Below are positions 7,805 through 15,002 of a stretch of 33,378 bases of DNA, one piece after another. The stretch is from Gemmatimonadota bacterium. GTDB taxonomy: Bacteria > Gemmatimonadota > Gemmatimonadetes > JACCXV01 > JAHWKZ01. The position numbers and the translations under genes were made by a program. The notes beneath the pieces are model-generated. The model saw only the letters and a list, made by a program, of their open reading frames with translations, did no database searches and had not been told where the DNA came from. The stretch spans positions 1 through 33,378 of the forward strand of contig JAICQP010000010.1 of the NCBI GenBank assembly GCA_025937815.1. Reading direction: 5' to 3'. Within the stretch, counting starts at the first letter, position 1. The number at the start of each line of letters is the position of its first letter.

Positions 7805-10107
7805 ATGTCCCCCAGCGCCTCGGCGGCCTTCCTGCGGACCTCGGGGTCCTCGTCCTTGAGGAGCTGGACGAGAACGTCGTACACGGACGCGTCGTCCATC
7901 TCGAGGAGCGCCCAGATGGCGGTATCGCGGATCTCCGCGTCCGGATCGTCGAGGAGCGTACGGAGCGCCGGGATCGCCGACGGATCCTGGATCTCGCCGA
8001 GCGCCCAGACGGCGGTCTTTCGCGTCTCCTTGTCGCTGTCGGAGAGCGCCTCGGTCAGCGGGGCGACGCCGCGCGCGTCCTGGATCTCTCCCAGAGCCCA
8101 GACGGCCTTTCGCCGGACCTCGACGTCCGAGTCGCGGATCACGGCCCTGAGCGCATCGACGCCGCTGGGGCTCTGGATCTCGCCGAGCGCCCACGCCGCG
8201 GTCGCGCGGACCTCGGCGTCGGAGTCACGGAGCGCCCCGCCGAGCGCGGAGACCGCCGCCGGGCTTTCGATCTCGCCCAGCGCCCACGCGGCCTTGCGCC
8301 GGATCTCGACGTCGCCGTCGCGAAGCGCGGGCGTCAGCCACTCGACGGCTTCGGCGCTCTCGATCTCGCCCAGCGCCCAGACCGCCATGCGCCGCACCTC
8401 GAGATCGGAGTCGCGCAACGCCGCGCCGAGCGCGGGCACCGCCTCGGGGCTCTCGATCTCGCCCAGCGCCCAGACCGCCATCGCGCGGACGTCGACGGAC
8501 TCGTCGGAGCGCGCGGCCTGCGAGAGCCCGCCTACCGCGGCGGGGCTCTCGATCTCTCCCAGCGCCCAGGCGGCCATCTTGCGGACGCCCGCGTCCGGAT
8601 CCGTGCGGAGGGCCTCCAGCAACGCCTCGACGGCGCGCGGATCGGACAGCGAGCCCAGCGCCTGGGCGGAGCTCAGGCGCACCGCCGCATCCGGATCGTC
8701 GAGCGCGGCGGAGAGCGCCACGATCAGCCGCGCCTCGGCCTCCTTCTGCTCCTTGGTCTTCGTGTAGCTCTGCGATTCGCTCTGGGACGTCGAGACGCTC
8801 GTCTGGTACTGGAACGGCGCCAGCTTCTCGACCGTCACGACACCGTCTCCGATCCCGTTTCCGAGCCCGTTTCCGATCCCCCCGGCCTCGGCCTTCGGGT
8901 CCTTCTTCTCGACTTCCTCGTTCGCGCTCGAGGGATCGAACGCGATCCAGTCGGCGGGGAGATTCTCCGCCTCCCAGGTCTGTTCCTCCGCGGTTACGCC
9001 ATCGGGTCGCATCTGAGCCGGCGCCATCGCGGCCAGCGGCAGGACCACCAGCGCCAGGCCGGCCGCGAGCGCGAGCTTGCGCCGCGCCGTCATCGCGTGC
9101 CGGGCGACGCCGGGCTCGAGGATCGCCAGGAGCCGTCCCTCGAAGCTGGACCGCTGGGCCATCGGGACGGCGGCCGCCGGCGCGTTCGAGCGCCCCGCCG
9201 CGCGCACGATGTCGAGCAGGTGCGCGGCGTACTCGGAGGCGCGCGTTCCGGCGCCTAGCACGAGGTCGTCGCAGGCCCGCTCGCTTTCGTGCCGGAGCCG
9301 CCGTGCGGCGATCCACGCGAGCGGATGGAACCAGTAGAGCGCGCAGGCGACCCAGGCGATGAGGTGGGTGGCGAGGTCGCCGCGGTGGACGTGCGCGAGC
9401 TCGTGGAGGAGCACCGCCTCGCGGCGCTCCTCGCTCCAGCCGTCCGACTCCTCAGGCAGGACGACGGCCGGCCGCAGCACGCCGCACGTCACCGGCATCG
9501 CGGCCGCGTCGCTCCGGACCACGCGGACAGCCGTCCGCAGGTTCAGGCGCTCGGTTACGCGGCCGAGAGGCAACAGCCACTGTGGCCCCGAGAGCGGCTC
9601 CGCGCGGCGCGCCAGGCGCCACATCCACGCCATCCCCGCCAGGATCCGCAGCAGGATCAGGGCGGCGATCGCGAGCCACGCGGAGAGAGCGAGCCGCCAC
9701 GGGTCGCGCGCGAGGCGGCCGAAGAACCCGGACGATTCCGTTCCTCCGGCGCGGTCGGTGATTCCCGCGGATGGACTCCCCGCGGTGCCGGCAGAGCCGC
9801 CGCCGTCGGCGACCTCGTCGTTCCAGGTCGTGGGTGTCGGAGTCGGCATGGGCGTGTCCGCCAGCGCGTCGGCCGAGATCGCGGCCGCGTCCCCGGACGG
9901 TGCCCCCCAGCCCGGCGGCAAGACGTCCATCCGCCACGGGAGGACCATGGTCAGCGCCGGCACGGCGATGACGCCGACCAGGGCGGCGCTCCACACGGCG
10001 TGCCGCGCGGCGGCCGAGGCCCCGCGGAGGAGCGCGGTCAGCCCGAAGGCGGCGAGGAGCACGAGCGTGACCTTGACGATGATCGCTACGACCGCCGATT
10101 CCATCAT
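7801..10107 (-). CDS. BlaR1/MecR1-type M56 membrane metalloprotease fused to a HEAT-repeat array
   Basis: 768 residues. Two N-terminal membrane helices, a Pro/Thr/Gly-rich segment (about 65-125), further helices near 138-160 and 250-265, and the M56 zinc-protease site VLLHELAHVHRGD (His235, Glu236, His239) with ERACDD downstream. A last helix (LALAAGLALVVLPLAAM, 345-361) leads into a Ser/Gln-rich linker and about ten 31-residue HEAT repeats with consensus WALGEIESPxAVxAL...D.D.EVRR.A (about 461-768). In BlaR1 this position holds the extracellular penicillin-binding sensor; here that domain is absent. The ATG at 10105-10107 overlaps the repressor gene stop (ATGA) and has AGGAAGG upstream. It probably inactivates the neighbouring BlaI-type repressor on sensing an extracytoplasmic signal. 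Confidence 0.9.
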   Translation of the reverse strand: MMESAVVAIIVKVTLVLLAAFGLTALLRGASAAARHAVWSAALVGVIAVPALTMVLPWRMDVLPPGWGAPSGDAAAISADALADTPMPTPTPTTWNDEVADGGGSAGTAGSPSAGITDRAGGTESSGFFGRLARDPWRLALSAWLAIAALILLRILAGMAWMWRLARRAEPLSGPQWLLPLGRVTERLNLRTAVRVVRSDAAAMPVTCGVLRPAVVLPEESDGWSEERREAVLLHELAHVHRGDLATHLIAWVACALYWFHPLAWIAARRLRHESERACDDLVLGAGTRASEYAAHLLDIVRAAGRSNAPAAAVPMAQRSSFEGRLLAILEPGVARHAMTARRKLALAAGLALVVLPLAAMAPAQMRPDGVTAEEQTWEAENLPADWIAFDPSSANEEVEKKDPKAEAGGIGNGLGNGIGDGVVTVEKLAPFQYQTSVSTSQSESQSYTKTKEQKEAEARLIVALSAALDDPDAAVRLSSAQALGSLSDPRAVEALLEALRTDPDAGVRKMAAWALGEIESPAAVGGLSQAARSDESVDVRAMAVWALGEIESPEAVPALGAALRDSDLEVRRMAVWALGEIESAEAVEWLTPALRDGDVEIRRKAAWALGEIESPAAVSALGGALRDSDAEVRATAAWALGEIQSPSGVDALRAVIRDSDVEVRRKAVWALGEIQDARGVAPLTEALSDSDKETRKTAVWALGEIQDPSAIPALRTLLDDPDAEIRDTAIWALLEMDDASVYDVLVQLLKDEDPEVRRKAAEALGDM
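7804..8727 (-). repeat. Tandem 93-bp coding repeats (HEAT array)
   Basis: About ten tandem units of 93 nt encode the HEAT repeats of the M56 protein. The DNA is strongly conserved around the ATCTCGCCCAGCGCCCA block (encoding WALGEI), suggesting recent unit duplication or gene conversion. Confidence 0.8.
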
Positions 10108-10493
10108 CTGCCTTCCTTTCGCGCCTCTTCGATCCGGGCCGCGAGCCGATCGAGCTCTTCCGGCGCGAGCGCGGTGTCCGACATCCGGAGTAGCGCGACC
10201 GCCGCCTGCTCGGCGGAGCCGCCGAAGAACGTCTTCACGATGTGCTGGAGCGCGCTCCTGCGGGCTCGCTCGGGGGCCACAGCGGGATGGTAGACGTACT
10301 TGCGGCCTTCCTCCTTGTGGCGCAGACGTCCCTTGTCCTCGAGGACGCGCATGGTGGCTCTGACGGCCGAGTAGCTCGGCGGATCGGGCATCTCTTCCAG
10401 GACTTCCTGGACCGTCGCGCTGCCACGCCGATAGACGACGTCCATGATCTGACGCTCGCGCGGGCTGAGGCCGATGGGGGGCTTCTCGCTCAT
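10104..10493 (-). CDS. BlaI/MecI/CopY-family transcriptional repressor
   Basis: 129 residues, typical for the family. The N-terminal winged helix is LSPRERQIMDVVYRRGSATVQEVLEEM, then SYSAVRATMRVLEDKGRLRH (recognition helix) and the wing EGRKYVYHPAV; the C-terminal helices (from about 80) match the dimerisation region cleaved by BlaR1-type proteases in known systems. ATG at 10491-10493 with GGAGG 5 nt upstream. It is first in an operon with the M56-HEAT protease and an exported HEAT protein. A perfect palindrome over the promoter -10 is its likely operator, giving autoregulation. The inducer is unknown; no beta-lactamase is nearby. Confidence 0.92.
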   Translation of the reverse strand: MSEKPPIGLSPRERQIMDVVYRRGSATVQEVLEEMPDPPSYSAVRATMRVLEDKGRLRHKEEGRKYVYHPAVAPERARRSALQHIVKTFFGGSAEQAAVALLRMSDTALAPEELDRLAARIEEARKEGR

Positions 10494-10530
10494 GCATCCT
10501 CCGGAACGTGGAATCGATCGTGGGTCCCGC

Positions 10531-10552
10531 TTCTGCTAGAATTCTAGCAGAA
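10531..10552. promoter_or_regulatory. 22-bp perfect palindrome, probable BlaI-type operator
   Basis: TTCTGCTAGAA followed immediately by its exact reverse complement, centred on an EcoRI-like AATT. It covers the -10 (TAGAAT) of the repressor promoter, ideal for repression by a dimeric winged-helix protein. I see no second copy in the window. Confidence 0.82.
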
Positions 10553-10569
10553 CAGCGGATTCGCGTCAA
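10541..10569 (-). promoter_or_regulatory. Sigma-70-type promoter of the BlaI/M56-HEAT/HEAT operon
   Basis: Minus strand TTGACG (plus 10564-10569), exactly 17 nt, TAGAAT (10541-10546, 5/6 match). The strongest promoter-like sequence in the window. The -10 lies inside the 22-bp palindrome. Confidence 0.75.
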
Positions 10570-10578
10570 GCCCTTCGC

Positions 10579-10608
10579 TTGACCGCGTAACCGGAGCCGT
10601 GGTAGGCT
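10579..10608 (+). promoter_or_regulatory. Candidate promoter for the small lipoprotein
   Basis: TTGACC (10579-10584), 18-nt spacer, TAGGCT (10603-10608), 29 nt before the GTG start at 10638. It is back to back with the repressor promoter; the two -35 boxes are only 9 bp apart, so the palindrome-bound repressor might affect both. Confidence 0.45.
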
Positions 10609-10637
10609 GACGGCTCTTTTCCACCAGGAGGTTTCTC

Positions 10638-10973
10638 GTGCAGAACGCCCATCGCATGCTCACCGTGCTGCTCCTGCTCGCCGTCGCGTGTCAGCCGCCC
10701 GCCGAAGAGGTCGGCGAGACCACTGCCGTTCCGGACACGACTCCGGCGGTTCGCCCGCGCGTGAGCGCCGCGGACCCCTTCGATGGCTGCTACTACCAGG
10801 GACAGCGGTTCAGCATGGGCGCGGTGAAGATCCAGGACGGGGTGCTGAAGAAGTGCGTCGAGGAGAGGACCTGGCACAACGTGGACGGCTTCGGCAACCT
10901 GATCCCCGAGGATCCCGCGGTGGAGGACACGCTCTCGGCTCCCGCCGCGGAGGCCACGACGGAAACCGGTTAA
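10638..10973 (+). CDS. Small lipoprotein with a DUF1496-like cysteine motif
   Basis: 111 residues. GTG start at 10638 with a strong AGGAGG 7 nt upstream. The signal peptide MLTVLLLLAVAC ends in a lipobox (LAVAC). A Pro/Thr-rich linker leads to CYYQGQRFSMGAVKIQDGVL..C, which resembles the DUF1496 pattern (C-Y-Y-x-G...YS.GA.....G....C); the two cysteines may form a disulfide. The tail is acidic and low complexity. Its stop overlaps the stop of the convergent ada gene by 3 bp through a palindromic TTAA. The function of this domain is not known to me. Confidence 0.75.
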   Translation: MQNAHRMLTVLLLLAVACQPPAEEVGETTAVPDTTPAVRPRVSAADPFDGCYYQGQRFSMGAVKIQDGVLKKCVEERTWHNVDGFGNLIPEDPAVEDTLSAPAAEATTETG

Positions 10974-12088
10974 TCGATCGAGCCGGGCTCCAGCTCGACT
11001 CGTGTGTCGGCGAATAGCGGTCCCAGCGCGCTCCCATGGACGACCGCGCGCTCCAGGTCCAGTAGCCGCCGCTTCCGCCACAGGCCCCCGCCATACCCCG
11101 TCAGCTTGCCGTCGGCCCCGATCACGCGATGGCAGGGGATTACGATCGCGATCCGGTTGTCTCCGTTCGCGCGCCCGACCGCGCGGACCATCACGGGAGG
11201 CTGACCGAGCCGCCTGGCCTGCTCGCCGTAGCTCCGCGTCTCGCCGTAAGGGATTCTGCGGAGCTCCTCCCAGACCGCGCGCTGGAACGCGCCCCCCGGG
11301 GTCTCGAGCGGGACCGTGAACGTCCTCAGCTTCCCCGCGAAGTAGGCGTCCAGCTCCTCGCCGATCCGGAGTATGATCTCGTTGACGCCCGGAACCGCCA
11401 CCCGGCCCGTCTGCGCCCGCACCCGCTCGATCTGGGTCTCCAGCATCCGGCGGTCGGCGAACTCCAGCAGGTAGAGCGCGCGCTCGTCGGCGCCGGCGAT
11501 CATGGGCCCCAGCGGAGTGGTCAGCCGGTGCAGGAGGATCGGCGTCTCCACGACTCCCCGCCCCGGCGTGCTTCCCGTCTCGCGGCGGAAGGCCTCGTGG
11601 AAGCCGCTCAGCGACTCGTAGCCGCTGTCGAACGCCGCGCTCGCCGGGCGCGCGCCGTCCTTGAGCCGGCCGATCGCCTCCCCGAGGCGCCGGGCACGGT
11701 GGTAGGCGTGGAACGTCATCCCGTGGTGGCGCTGGAACCAGCGGCGGACGCGCTCAGGCTCGAGGCCCCGGTCGCGGAGGTCCTGATCCTTCCAACGACG
11801 GCCGGGATCGGCCTCGACGTCCTCGAGGAGCCCCGCGATCCAGTCGGGCGCGGCGCCGTTCTCCATCGGGCGACAGCGCTTGCAGGGGCGATAGCCGGCC
11901 GTGAGCGCCTCGCGGGCGCCCGCGAAGAACTCGACGTTGTCGCGCGCGGGTTTCTTCGCGGGGCAGGTCGGGCGGCAGAAGATCCCCGTCGTCGCGACCC
12001 CGGTGACGAAGATCCCGTCGTACTCCGGGTCGCGTTCCATGAACGCGTCCCACATCTCGTCGGTCGGCGGCAGGGTCGCGCGAATCAT
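10970..12088 (-). CDS. ada: Bifunctional DNA-repair methyltransferase and regulator Ada
   Basis: 372 residues, full-length Ada. The N-terminal zinc domain has Cys38, Cys42, Cys69 and Cys72 (FCRPTCPAKKP...YRPCKRC), the same numbers as the E. coli ligands; Cys38 accepts methyl groups from phosphotriesters and switches Ada to an activator. An AraC-type helix-turn-helix region follows (RRWFQRHHGMTFHAYHRARR, AAFDSGYESLSGFHEAF). The C-terminal O6-methylguanine transferase has IPCHRVIG with acceptor Cys319, the RAVGRANGDN motif, and YGETRSYGEQA. ATG at 12086-12088. Both activities look intact. It stands alone, convergent with the lipoprotein gene; no alkB or alkA adjacent. Confidence 0.96.
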   Translation of the reverse strand: MIRATLPPTDEMWDAFMERDPEYDGIFVTGVATTGIFCRPTCPAKKPARDNVEFFAGAREALTAGYRPCKRCRPMENGAAPDWIAGLLEDVEADPGRRWKDQDLRDRGLEPERVRRWFQRHHGMTFHAYHRARRLGEAIGRLKDGARPASAAFDSGYESLSGFHEAFRRETGSTPGRGVVETPILLHRLTTPLGPMIAGADERALYLLEFADRRMLETQIERVRAQTGRVAVPGVNEIILRIGEELDAYFAGKLRTFTVPLETPGGAFQRAVWEELRRIPYGETRSYGEQARRLGQPPVMVRAVGRANGDNRIAIVIPCHRVIGADGKLTGYGGGLWRKRRLLDLERAVVHGSALGPLFADTRVELEPGSID

Positions 12089-12222
12089 GCCTTCAGCCTA
12101 GCCGATCGGCGCCAGGCATTCCACCGAAAACTAGACGCCGAATTCCCGTCGCCGAACCATGCGCTGCAGGCAGGAGAGGCCCGACTTACGCGCTGAAGGA
12201 AGTTTCCGCGAGCAGTGTGTGC
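12089..12222. other. Intergenic gap between ada and agmatinase
   Basis: 134 bp. It must hold the ada promoter (minus strand) and the agmatinase 3' end. I see no convincing promoter, hairpin or small gene. Confidence 0.4.
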
Positions 12223-13095
12223 CTACCACTCGTGGAACCTGTACCCCAGACAGCGGTGCACCAGGCGCGCGATGACGAAGTCGGGCGCGTGGAGACCCTC
12301 GATCGGCGCCAGCTCGACGACGTCCATGCCGACGACGTTCTTGTCCTGGAACACGTAGCCGAGGAAGCGCATCGTCTCGTGCCAGAAGCCGCCCCCCGGC
12401 TCGGGCGTTCCGGTGGCGGGAATCAGCGCGGGGTCGAAGTAGTCGACGTCGAAGGTGATGTAGACGGTTTCGGACAGCGTGTTGAGCACGGTGTCCATCC
12501 ACTCTTCGCCGTGCGCGATCCGGTGCGACCAGAAGACCGGCATATCCTCATCCTGGAGAAACTCGGCCTCCTCGACGGAGATCGCGCGTATTCCCAGGGG
12601 CACGACGGGGACGCCGAGCTCGTGGACGCGCCGCATGACGCACGCGTGGGACCAGGGAGTCCCCTCGTAGCTCTCCCGCAGATCGGCATGGGCGTCGAGC
12701 TGGAGCACGGACAGGTCTTCGAACGCAGCCTTCGCGGCGCGCACGGGGCCGGTCGTCAGCGAGTGCTCGCCCCCCAGGAACATCGGAAACTTCCCGTCCG
12801 CGAAGAGCCGCGCGGCGACGGATTCCAGCCCGTCCAGGAACGCCACCGGGTCGCCGCCCGAGACGTCGACCGCCGGCGCGGTGTGGATCCCGCCCTTCCT
12901 GTAGGGCTCCTCACGCAGCACCTCGTCGTAGAGCTCGACGTACCGCGAGGCGTCGAGGATCGCCGCCGGACCCTTCGCGGTCCCCGCGCCGTACGACACC
13001 GTCGCCTCCCAGGGCACCGGCACCACGACGCCGCGCGCGTCCTCGTACCGCGCTTCGTCGTCGGGTATTCCCAGAAAGTTCGCAGCTTCTGGCAT
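12223..13095 (-). CDS. speB: Agmatinase-type ureohydrolase
   Basis: 290 residues. Hydrolyses agmatine to putrescine and urea using two Mn2+ ions. The metal ligands are all present: GGEHS (His111), LDAHADLR (Asp134, His136, Asp138) and FDVDYFDP (Asp216, Asp218), followed by ATGTPEPGG, the ureohydrolase signature. Arginase and formiminoglutamase share these motifs; agmatinase is chosen because the next gene upstream is pyruvoyl-dependent arginine decarboxylase, which makes agmatine. ATG at 13093-13095. It is separated from that gene by repeat copy 2, which sits in the intercistronic space. Confidence 0.93.
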   Translation of the reverse strand: MPEAANFLGIPDDEARYEDARGVVVPVPWEATVSYGAGTAKGPAAILDASRYVELYDEVLREEPYRKGGIHTAPAVDVSGGDPVAFLDGLESVAARLFADGKFPMFLGGEHSLTTGPVRAAKAAFEDLSVLQLDAHADLRESYEGTPWSHACVMRRVHELGVPVVPLGIRAISVEEAEFLQDEDMPVFWSHRIAHGEEWMDTVLNTLSETVYITFDVDYFDPALIPATGTPEPGGGFWHETMRFLGYVFQDKNVVGMDVVELAPIEGLHAPDFVIARLVHRCLGYRFHEW

Positions 13096-13121
13096 GATCT
13101 CCAGTAGTGACCGTCAGGAGA

Positions 13122-13242
13122 GGTCGATCAAAACGACCCAGATTCTAGGCGAGCGACGAAGGACTTGCGAGGCGTGGTGAAACCCATGCCGCAGGCAAGG
13201 ACGAGGAAGCTCAACGACGAAGATGGGTCGTTTTCATCGACC
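13122..13242 (-). repeat. Intergenic structured repeat, copy 2 of 3
   Basis: 121 bp with 19-nt inverted arms (13122-13140 against 13224-13242), 18 of 19 complementary and the same C-C mismatch as copies 1 and 3. Outer stem GGTCGAT/ATCGACC and inner stem CGACCCA/TGGGTCG differ from the other copies on both sides, keeping the pairing. Interior hairpin GGCGTGG...CCATGCC (13170-13189). It begins 12 nt after the arginine decarboxylase stop and ends 26 nt before the agmatinase start, so it lies within a probable operon. Confidence 0.85.
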
Positions 13243-13254
13243 GAATCATCGACC

Positions 13255-13809
13255 TCAGTCGGGGTCGATGAGGACCGCCGCCGCAACGACCGTCGTCCAG
13301 AGCCCATTCTTGTCCCCCACCGCCGACTGCACGATGTTGCGCGTGGTTACGATCTCGTCCGAGATCTTCCACTGCTCCTTGCGCGCGTCCCACGCGGCCT
13401 CGGGATCGAAATCGACGCCCATCGCGGTGGCCAGCATCTGCGCCGCAAGATCTTCGGCGTAGTCCCCCGCGATCTTATCGGTCTGCCCGTAGCCGTGATG
13501 CTCCGACAGGTAGCCGTAATGGTCCGCGTCGCGCGGGATCGCCACGCCGATCGACGAGGCGATCAGCCGGTGCGGCTCGTTCGTGGAAGTCTCGGCCACG
13601 ACGGTGAACAGGACTTGACCGGGAAACAGCTTCTTCACACCCTCGTTCCGCGACACCATCCTGCAGCGTGGCGGGAAGATGCTGGAGACCCGCACGATGT
13701 TGTATTCGGCAATGTTCGCATCTCTGAGCGCGAGCTCGAACGACGCCAGCTTTTCGCGGTGACGCCCCACTCCGTGCGTCAGGAACATTTCCTTGGCGAC
13801 GAATGCCAC
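13255..13809 (-). CDS. Pyruvoyl-dependent arginine decarboxylase
   Basis: 184 residues. Decarboxylates arginine to agmatine with a self-made pyruvoyl cofactor. The self-cleavage site is in IVRVSSIFPPRC: cleavage between Ser42 and Ser43 would give beta and alpha chains. Other family features are THGVGRHREKLASFELAL near the N-terminus and the Glu/Asp-rich C-terminal half (EDLAAQMLATAMG). GTG at 13807-13809 with GAGGAGG 9 nt upstream. Such enzymes are best known from archaea and some bacteria; they replace the PLP-dependent SpeA. With agmatinase downstream this forms a two-step putrescine route. It begins 13 bp after the UshA-like gene. Confidence 0.95.
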   Translation of the reverse strand: MAFVAKEMFLTHGVGRHREKLASFELALRDANIAEYNIVRVSSIFPPRCRMVSRNEGVKKLFPGQVLFTVVAETSTNEPHRLIASSIGVAIPRDADHYGYLSEHHGYGQTDKIAGDYAEDLAAQMLATAMGVDFDPEAAWDARKEQWKISDEIVTTRNIVQSAVGDKNGLWTTVVAAAVLIDPD

Positions 13810-13822
13810 CGGTCCGTCCTCC

Positions 13823-14866
13823 TCAGCTCTGTGGATTCTCCAGGCGTATCGACTCGTCGTCTCCGCGCGGGTCGATGGGCGCGCTCGCGCCCGGTGCTTG
13901 CATGGATTCGAGCTCTCTCCTGAGCAGCGACTTGCGCTCTTCCTCGTAGCGCGCGAACAGCGGATCGAGGCGGGGGTCGTTGGGAAGCGCGGGATCCATC
14001 CCTATGAGCTCGCCTCCGACGGCCGCGACCATGGATTCGCCCTCCGGTCCTTTCTCGAACTCCAACTCAGCCCGGCCCAGGAACTGCCCCAGGCTCCCGC
14101 TGGCGACGATCCAGGTCCCGGGCACGACCTCCTCCGGCGCGTTCAGCGTCTTGCCGCCGTGTCCCGATACGATCAGGTCGATCCCCGGAACGTGCTGCGC
14201 GAGGGTGCGGTCGCCCTTGTACGACAGATGGCTGAGGACCACGATCGCGTCGACGCCCTGCTCCTCGAGCTCCGCGATCCCCCGCTTCGTGCTCGCGACG
14301 ACGTCCTCCTCCACCACCACGCTGTCCCGCATGGCGGGGTTCAGCAATATCGTCGGATTGAACAGGCCCAGCAGTCCGATGCGCCGGCCGCCCTTCTCGA
14401 CGACCAGGGTCTCCCGTCCCAGATCCTCCAGGCCGATCACGTCGTAATTCGTGTGGACCCACGCGATCGGGTTCTCTTCGATCAGCGCCCGCAGATACGC
14501 GGGGCCCTGGTTGAAATCCCACTCGCCGAGCGTGAAGGCGTCGTACTCCATGAGCTCCATGGCATCGACCATCACGCGTCCCAGCGCGGCGCCATAGGCG
14601 TTTTCGCCGCCACTGAAATCGCCCGCGTCGACGAGGAGGATCGGCGCGTCGGACGCGCGTCGCAGCGAGTCGACCACCCAAGCGCGCTTGGCGAGCCCGC
14701 CGGTCGAGTCCGCGCGGCAGCCGCAGTCATCGAAGTAGCCGTACCCATCAGCGGTGTGAAGGACCAGCAGCTCGTCGGCGGAACCGCCGCAAGCAAACAG
14801 GCTGAGGGGCAGCACGATGGAGAGTGCGCGGAAAGGAGTACAAAGAAGTCTGCTGCGTGGGTTCAC
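13823..14866 (-). CDS. UshA-like metallophosphoesterase-fold lipoprotein, probably degenerate
   Basis: 347 residues with a signal peptide and lipobox LFAC (Cys26). The body resembles the calcineurin-type phosphoesterase domain of UshA/5'-nucleotidases: LLVLHTADGYGYFDDCGC (33-50), GGLAKRA, ILLVDAGDF (76-84), VVLSHLSYKGD, LIVSGHGG. Key metal residues look altered: the usual GNH[DE] is GEWDF (114-118) and the GHxH motif is GHGG. The CGC at 48-50, followed by GGLAKRA, is shared with an UshA-like group that I recall includes selenoproteins; here it is plain Cys. GTG at 14864-14866 with GAGGGG upstream is preferred; a TTG at 14887 lies inside repeat copy 3. Substrate unknown; perhaps a redox or binding role. 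Confidence 0.78.
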   Translation of the reverse strand: MNPRSRLLCTPFRALSIVLPLSLFACGGSADELLVLHTADGYGYFDDCGCRADSTGGLAKRAWVVDSLRRASDAPILLVDAGDFSGGENAYGAALGRVMVDAMELMEYDAFTLGEWDFNQGPAYLRALIEENPIAWVHTNYDVIGLEDLGRETLVVEKGGRRIGLLGLFNPTILLNPAMRDSVVVEEDVVASTKRGIAELEEQGVDAIVVLSHLSYKGDRTLAQHVPGIDLIVSGHGGKTLNAPEEVVPGTWIVASGSLGQFLGRAELEFEKGPEGESMVAAVGGELIGMDPALPNDPRLDPLFARYEEERKSLLRRELESMQAPGASAPIDPRGDDESIRLENPQS

Positions 14867-14877
14867 TGGCCCCTCAA

Positions 14878-14995
14878 GGTCGCTCAAAACGGCTCAGATT
14901 CAAGGCGCGCGACGAGAGACGACCGAGGCGCACTATCGTGCGCCGCAGGGAGGCACGAGGAGCGGAACGCAGAAGGTGAGCCGTTTTCAGCGACC
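14878..14995 (-). repeat. Intergenic structured repeat, copy 3 of 3
   Basis: 118 bp with 19-nt inverted arms (14878-14896 against 14977-14995), 18 of 19 complementary, again with a single C-C mismatch. Outer stem GGTCGCT/AGCGACC, inner stem CGGCTCA/TGAGCCG. The interior hairpin GGCGCAC-TATC-GTGCGCC (14927-14944) is a perfect 7-bp stem. It begins 7 nt after the stop of the PorV-like gene and ends 11 nt before the start of the UshA-like lipoprotein gene. Confidence 0.85.
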
Positions 14996-15002
14996 GCGAC
15001 CG

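Noticed and set aside
14719-14727. In-frame UGA (selenocysteine) in the CGC region of the UshA-like protein
   Set aside because: The codons are ordinary Cys codons; there is no in-frame TGA.
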